Assembly (NCBI GenBank): GCA_041493035.1
Contig: JBGPYB010000003.1
Location: 1-64,000 of the forward strand
Length of the DNA: 64,000 bases
Reading direction: 5' to 3'
Source: JBGPYB01 sp041493035
GTDB lineage: Bacteria; Acidobacteriota; Vicinamibacteria; Fen-336
Shown here: in pieces, positions 61,792 to 64,000 of the stretch
Position numbering within the stretch: position 1 is the first letter of the stretch
How the letters are laid out: each line of letters begins with the position of its first letter
Position numbers and translations under genes: made by a program
Notes under the pieces: generated by a model
What the model was told of the DNA's origin: nothing
Seen by the model: the letters and a program-made list of their open reading frames with translations, nothing else
The model's database searches: none

Positions 61792-64000
61792 ATGATCTCC
61801 CTCGATCCAGGCCGCACGCTTTCCCACTACCTGATCGTGGAGAAGCTCGGCCAGGGAGGGCAGGCGACGGCCTACCGCGCCGAGGACCTCCGCCTCAATC
61901 GGCCCGTGGTCATCAAGGCGCTCCGCCCCGAGCTGGCGGAGAGCGACGCCGCCAGGCGCCGCTTCGAGCGGGAGGCCTGCCTCTGCTCGGCCCTGGAGCA
62001 CCCCAACATCTGCGCGATCTACGACATGGGCGAGGAGGACGGGCTCATCTACATCGTGATGCAGCTCGTCGAAGGCAAGACCCTGAAGGAGCTGCTCCAC
62101 GGCCGGCCCCTCGAGACCCTCTCGGCTCTCTCCATTGCAATACAGATCGCCGACGCGTTGGCTGTCGCCCACGCCGCGGGGATCATCCACCGTGACGTCA
62201 AGCCCACGAACATCATGGTGACCCCCGCGGGCCAGGCCAAGGTCCTGGACTTCGGTCTGGCGAAGATGCTCGCATACCACGCGGAGGGCGACGTCCCCGA
62301 GACGGCCGGCGCGGACCCCCTGACCGAGGTCGGCGTGCCGTGCGGCTCCATCGGATATGGCTCCCCCGAGCAGGCCGCGGGCGAGTCGGTCGATCATCGT
62401 TCCGACATCTTCAGCCTCGGGGTCGTGCTCTACGAGATGTTCACGGGACAGCCCGCCTTCCGCGGCAAGGGACGCCTCGAGGTGCTGCGTGCGGTGATCG
62501 CCGACACGCCTCGGGAGATCGGCGTGCTGAATCCCGCGGCTCCCCCGCAGGTCCATGCGATCGTGGCGCGCGCCATCGCGAAGGACCCGGCGAGCCGCTA
62601 CCAGACGATGGCGGGGCTCCGGGACGAGCTGAAAGCCCTCATGCGCCGCCTGTCTCGGGAGACCGGGGTCGTCCCCACCGAATCCTCCGCGACACTCGTG
62701 GCGCCACAACGCGCCCGCAGCGGCTGGCACCTGGGCGGGACGCTCGTGCGGGTCCTCGGCCGCTGGCGTACCGCCTCGCGGCATCACGCCCCCCCGGGCT
62801 TCTCGTCGAATCGCCCCGCGTCGTGGGGGACCGAGACGAAGACGACGCTGGCTGTCCTCCCATTCTCCAATCTCACGGGGGATCCAGGGGCGAGCTTCTA
62901 CGAGTTCTCACTTGCCGACGGGATCATCACCGAGCTGGCGCAGCTCCGCTCCCTCGTCGTGCGTCCCTCGGCGTACATAGCGCCCTACGTGGGCCAGCGG
63001 GTAGACCCGCGGGAGGCGGGAGAAGCCCTGGCGGCGCAACTCGTGCTGACCGGCGGTTTCGCGAGAGCGGGAGAGCGCTTTCGCGTCAGCGCCCAACTCC
63101 TGGCCGCGGCCACGGGAGAAATCGTCTGGAGCGAGCGGATCGACGTCCCCGCTTCGGACCTCATCACCATCCAGGACACGATCGCCGAAAGGCTCATCGC
63201 GGGATTGCGCCTCAGCCTGACGGAACAGGAGCAGGAGCGGATAGACCGCCTTCCGACCACGAACAGCGAAGCCTACGAGTTCTACCTCAAGGGACGGGAC
63301 TGTCTCTTCCGCTACGCGTCCCACAGCTTCGACGAGGCGGACCTCGAGGCCGCCATCCAGATGTTCCACGAGGCGGCGGGCCTCGACCCGGCCTTCGCCG
63401 CGGCCCACGCGGCGCTCGGCCGGTGCTACGTCCACCACGCTCAGGGATACGGCGGAACCGAGTACTACACCCTGGCGGAGCGGTCGCTCAGGCGTGCCCT
63501 CGAGATCGACCCCGGGCTCGCCGAAGCCCGGCTCCAGACGGTGTACGTCGACCTCCATCGCGGCGACAAGAAACGAGCCGAAACGACCATCGAGGCTCTT
63601 CGCGGCGAGACCCCGGGCGATCCGTCGGTGCTCCTGGTGGGCGCGATGATCCACAGGATCGACGGTCTCTACGACGAGGCGCTGGCGGACTACGCCCGCC
63701 TCATCGAAGTCGATCCGACCTCACGGGTTCTCGCCGGATACAACCGCGCCCGGGTCTTCACCTACATGGGAGCCCACGAGCGGGCTGTCGCCGAGTTGGA
63801 AGAGGCGCGGCGGATCGAGCCAGAGCACCCCCTCGTCAAGACGTTCCTCGCCATCACCTATTTCAACCAGAGGCGAGTGGACGAGGCCCAGGCCCTTGTC
63901 GAGGAAGTCCTCCGCCAGAACCCGCACTTCGACGGCCTGCTCCCTGTCCTTGGGTGGTGCCTCTCGGCCCGAGGGGAACACGACCAGGCGCGAGCCGTCG
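61792..64000 (+). CDS. Serine/threonine protein kinase with TPR repeats (3' end outside window)
   Basis: At least 736 residues; open to the right edge. Kinase domain (about 12-270): glycine loop LGQGGQATAYRAED, lysine in VVIKAL, HRDVKPTNIMV catalytic loop, DFG, and SIGYGSPEQAAGE in the activation segment. No membrane helix is seen. Then a TolB-like/adenylate-cyclase-associated domain (TLAVLPFSNLTGDPGASFYEF, LVLTGGFARAGERFRVSAQLL) and at least five TPR repeats (AAHAALGRCYVHHAQGYGG, AEARLQTVYVDLHRGDKKRA, YDEALADYARLIEVDP). This architecture is common in Acidobacteriota. ATG 61792 begins the homology. Confidence 0.9.
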   Translation, partial: MISLDPGRTLSHYLIVEKLGQGGQATAYRAEDLRLNRPVVIKALRPELAESDAARRRFEREACLCSALEHPNICAIYDMGEEDGLIYIVMQLVEGKTLKELLHGRPLETLSALSIAIQIADALAVAHAAGIIHRDVKPTNIMVTPAGQAKVLDFGLAKMLAYHAEGDVPETAGADPLTEVGVPCGSIGYGSPEQAAGESVDHRSDIFSLGVVLYEMFTGQPAFRGKGRLEVLRAVIADTPREIGVLNPAAPPQVHAIVARAIAKDPASRYQTMAGLRDELKALMRRLSRETGVVPTESSATLVAPQRARSGWHLGGTLVRVLGRWRTASRHHAPPGFSSNRPASWGTETKTTLAVLPFSNLTGDPGASFYEFSLADGIITELAQLRSLVVRPSAYIAPYVGQRVDPREAGEALAAQLVLTGGFARAGERFRVSAQLLAAATGEIVWSERIDVPASDLITIQDTIAERLIAGLRLSLTEQEQERIDRLPTTNSEAYEFYLKGRDCLFRYASHSFDEADLEAAIQMFHEAAGLDPAFAAAHAALGRCYVHHAQGYGGTEYYTLAERSLRRALEIDPGLAEARLQTVYVDLHRGDKKRAETTIEALRGETPGDPSVLLVGAMIHRIDGLYDEALADYARLIEVDPTSRVLAGYNRARVFTYMGAHERAVAELEEARRIEPEHPLVKTFLAITYFNQRRVDEAQALVEEVLRQNPHFDGLLPVLGWCLSARGEHDQARAV

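Overview
The window is about 64 kb of GC-rich (roughly two-thirds G+C), gene-dense bacterial chromosome. No tRNA, rRNA, CRISPR array, phage or transposase gene was recognised. A heterotrophic aerobe of the Acidobacteriota, or a neighbouring lineage such as Methylomirabilota/Rokubacteria, fits best. The grounds are an alternative complex III operon joined to a caa3 oxidase, the HisZ/short-HisG pair, a fused AroD-AroE, tandem DUF507 genes, and a Ser/Thr kinase with TPR repeats. This placement is inference from gene content; no marker gene settles it.

Layout. 1-3.5 kb: end of a zinc-type alcohol dehydrogenase, a YheT-like hydrolase, a Fic-fold protein without the catalytic histidine, a secreted PKD-like protein, and a small regulator gene with a palindromic operator-like site followed by a conserved unknown. 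3.5-7 kb (minus): rho, a small periplasmic binding protein and a fused succinyl-CoA:3-ketoacid CoA-transferase. 7-28.5 kb (minus): 24 almost contiguous genes, aroDE-thiF/moeB-like-hisZGDCBHA-LRV gene-hisF-hisIE-trpEGDCFBA-aroQ-aroF-ABC transporter-tyrA, most joined by 4-base GTGA/ATGA overlaps. 28.6-32.7 kb: htpX, a GNAT protein, a DivK-like receiver, a receiver-cyclase protein and a cytochrome c lipoprotein. 32.7-45 kb (minus): actABCDEF, a small membrane protein, sco, and caa3 oxidase subunits II, I, III and IV. 45-64 kb: a membrane/spermidine-synthase/TPR fusion, upp, two DUF507 genes, DUF1203, a degenerate DUF255/YyaL-like protein, a metzincin-like lipoprotein, sthA, sfsA, a double-BON protein, an OmpA-family protein, FKBP isomerase, cold-shock protein, a BNR-propeller protein and a truncated Ser/Thr kinase.

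The most striking element lies in front of the amino-acid superoperon (28.3-28.55 kb, minus strand). A TTGACA/TATAGT promoter is followed 18 bases later by a 31-codon leader ORF. It contains Trp-Pro-Trp and then ends in Arg-His-His-His-Arg-Tyr-His-Arg. After it come an intrinsic terminator of 11 perfect stem pairs with a U tract and a segment able to pair with the terminator's 5' arm. The terminator ends 6 bases before aroDE. This is the layout of a ribosome-mediated attenuator, but one leader peptide appears to sense both histidine and tryptophan (possibly also tyrosine) for a combined aro-his-trp operon.

How the genes work together: AroF and AroDE feed the shikimate path, AroQ and TyrA lead to tyrosine, TrpE-A make tryptophan, and HisZ/G to HisD make histidine; only a separate histidinol-phosphate phosphatase is missing. 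The second large operon encodes quinol oxidation by alternative complex III and electron transfer to an A2-type caa3 oxygen reductase, with Sco for copper delivery.
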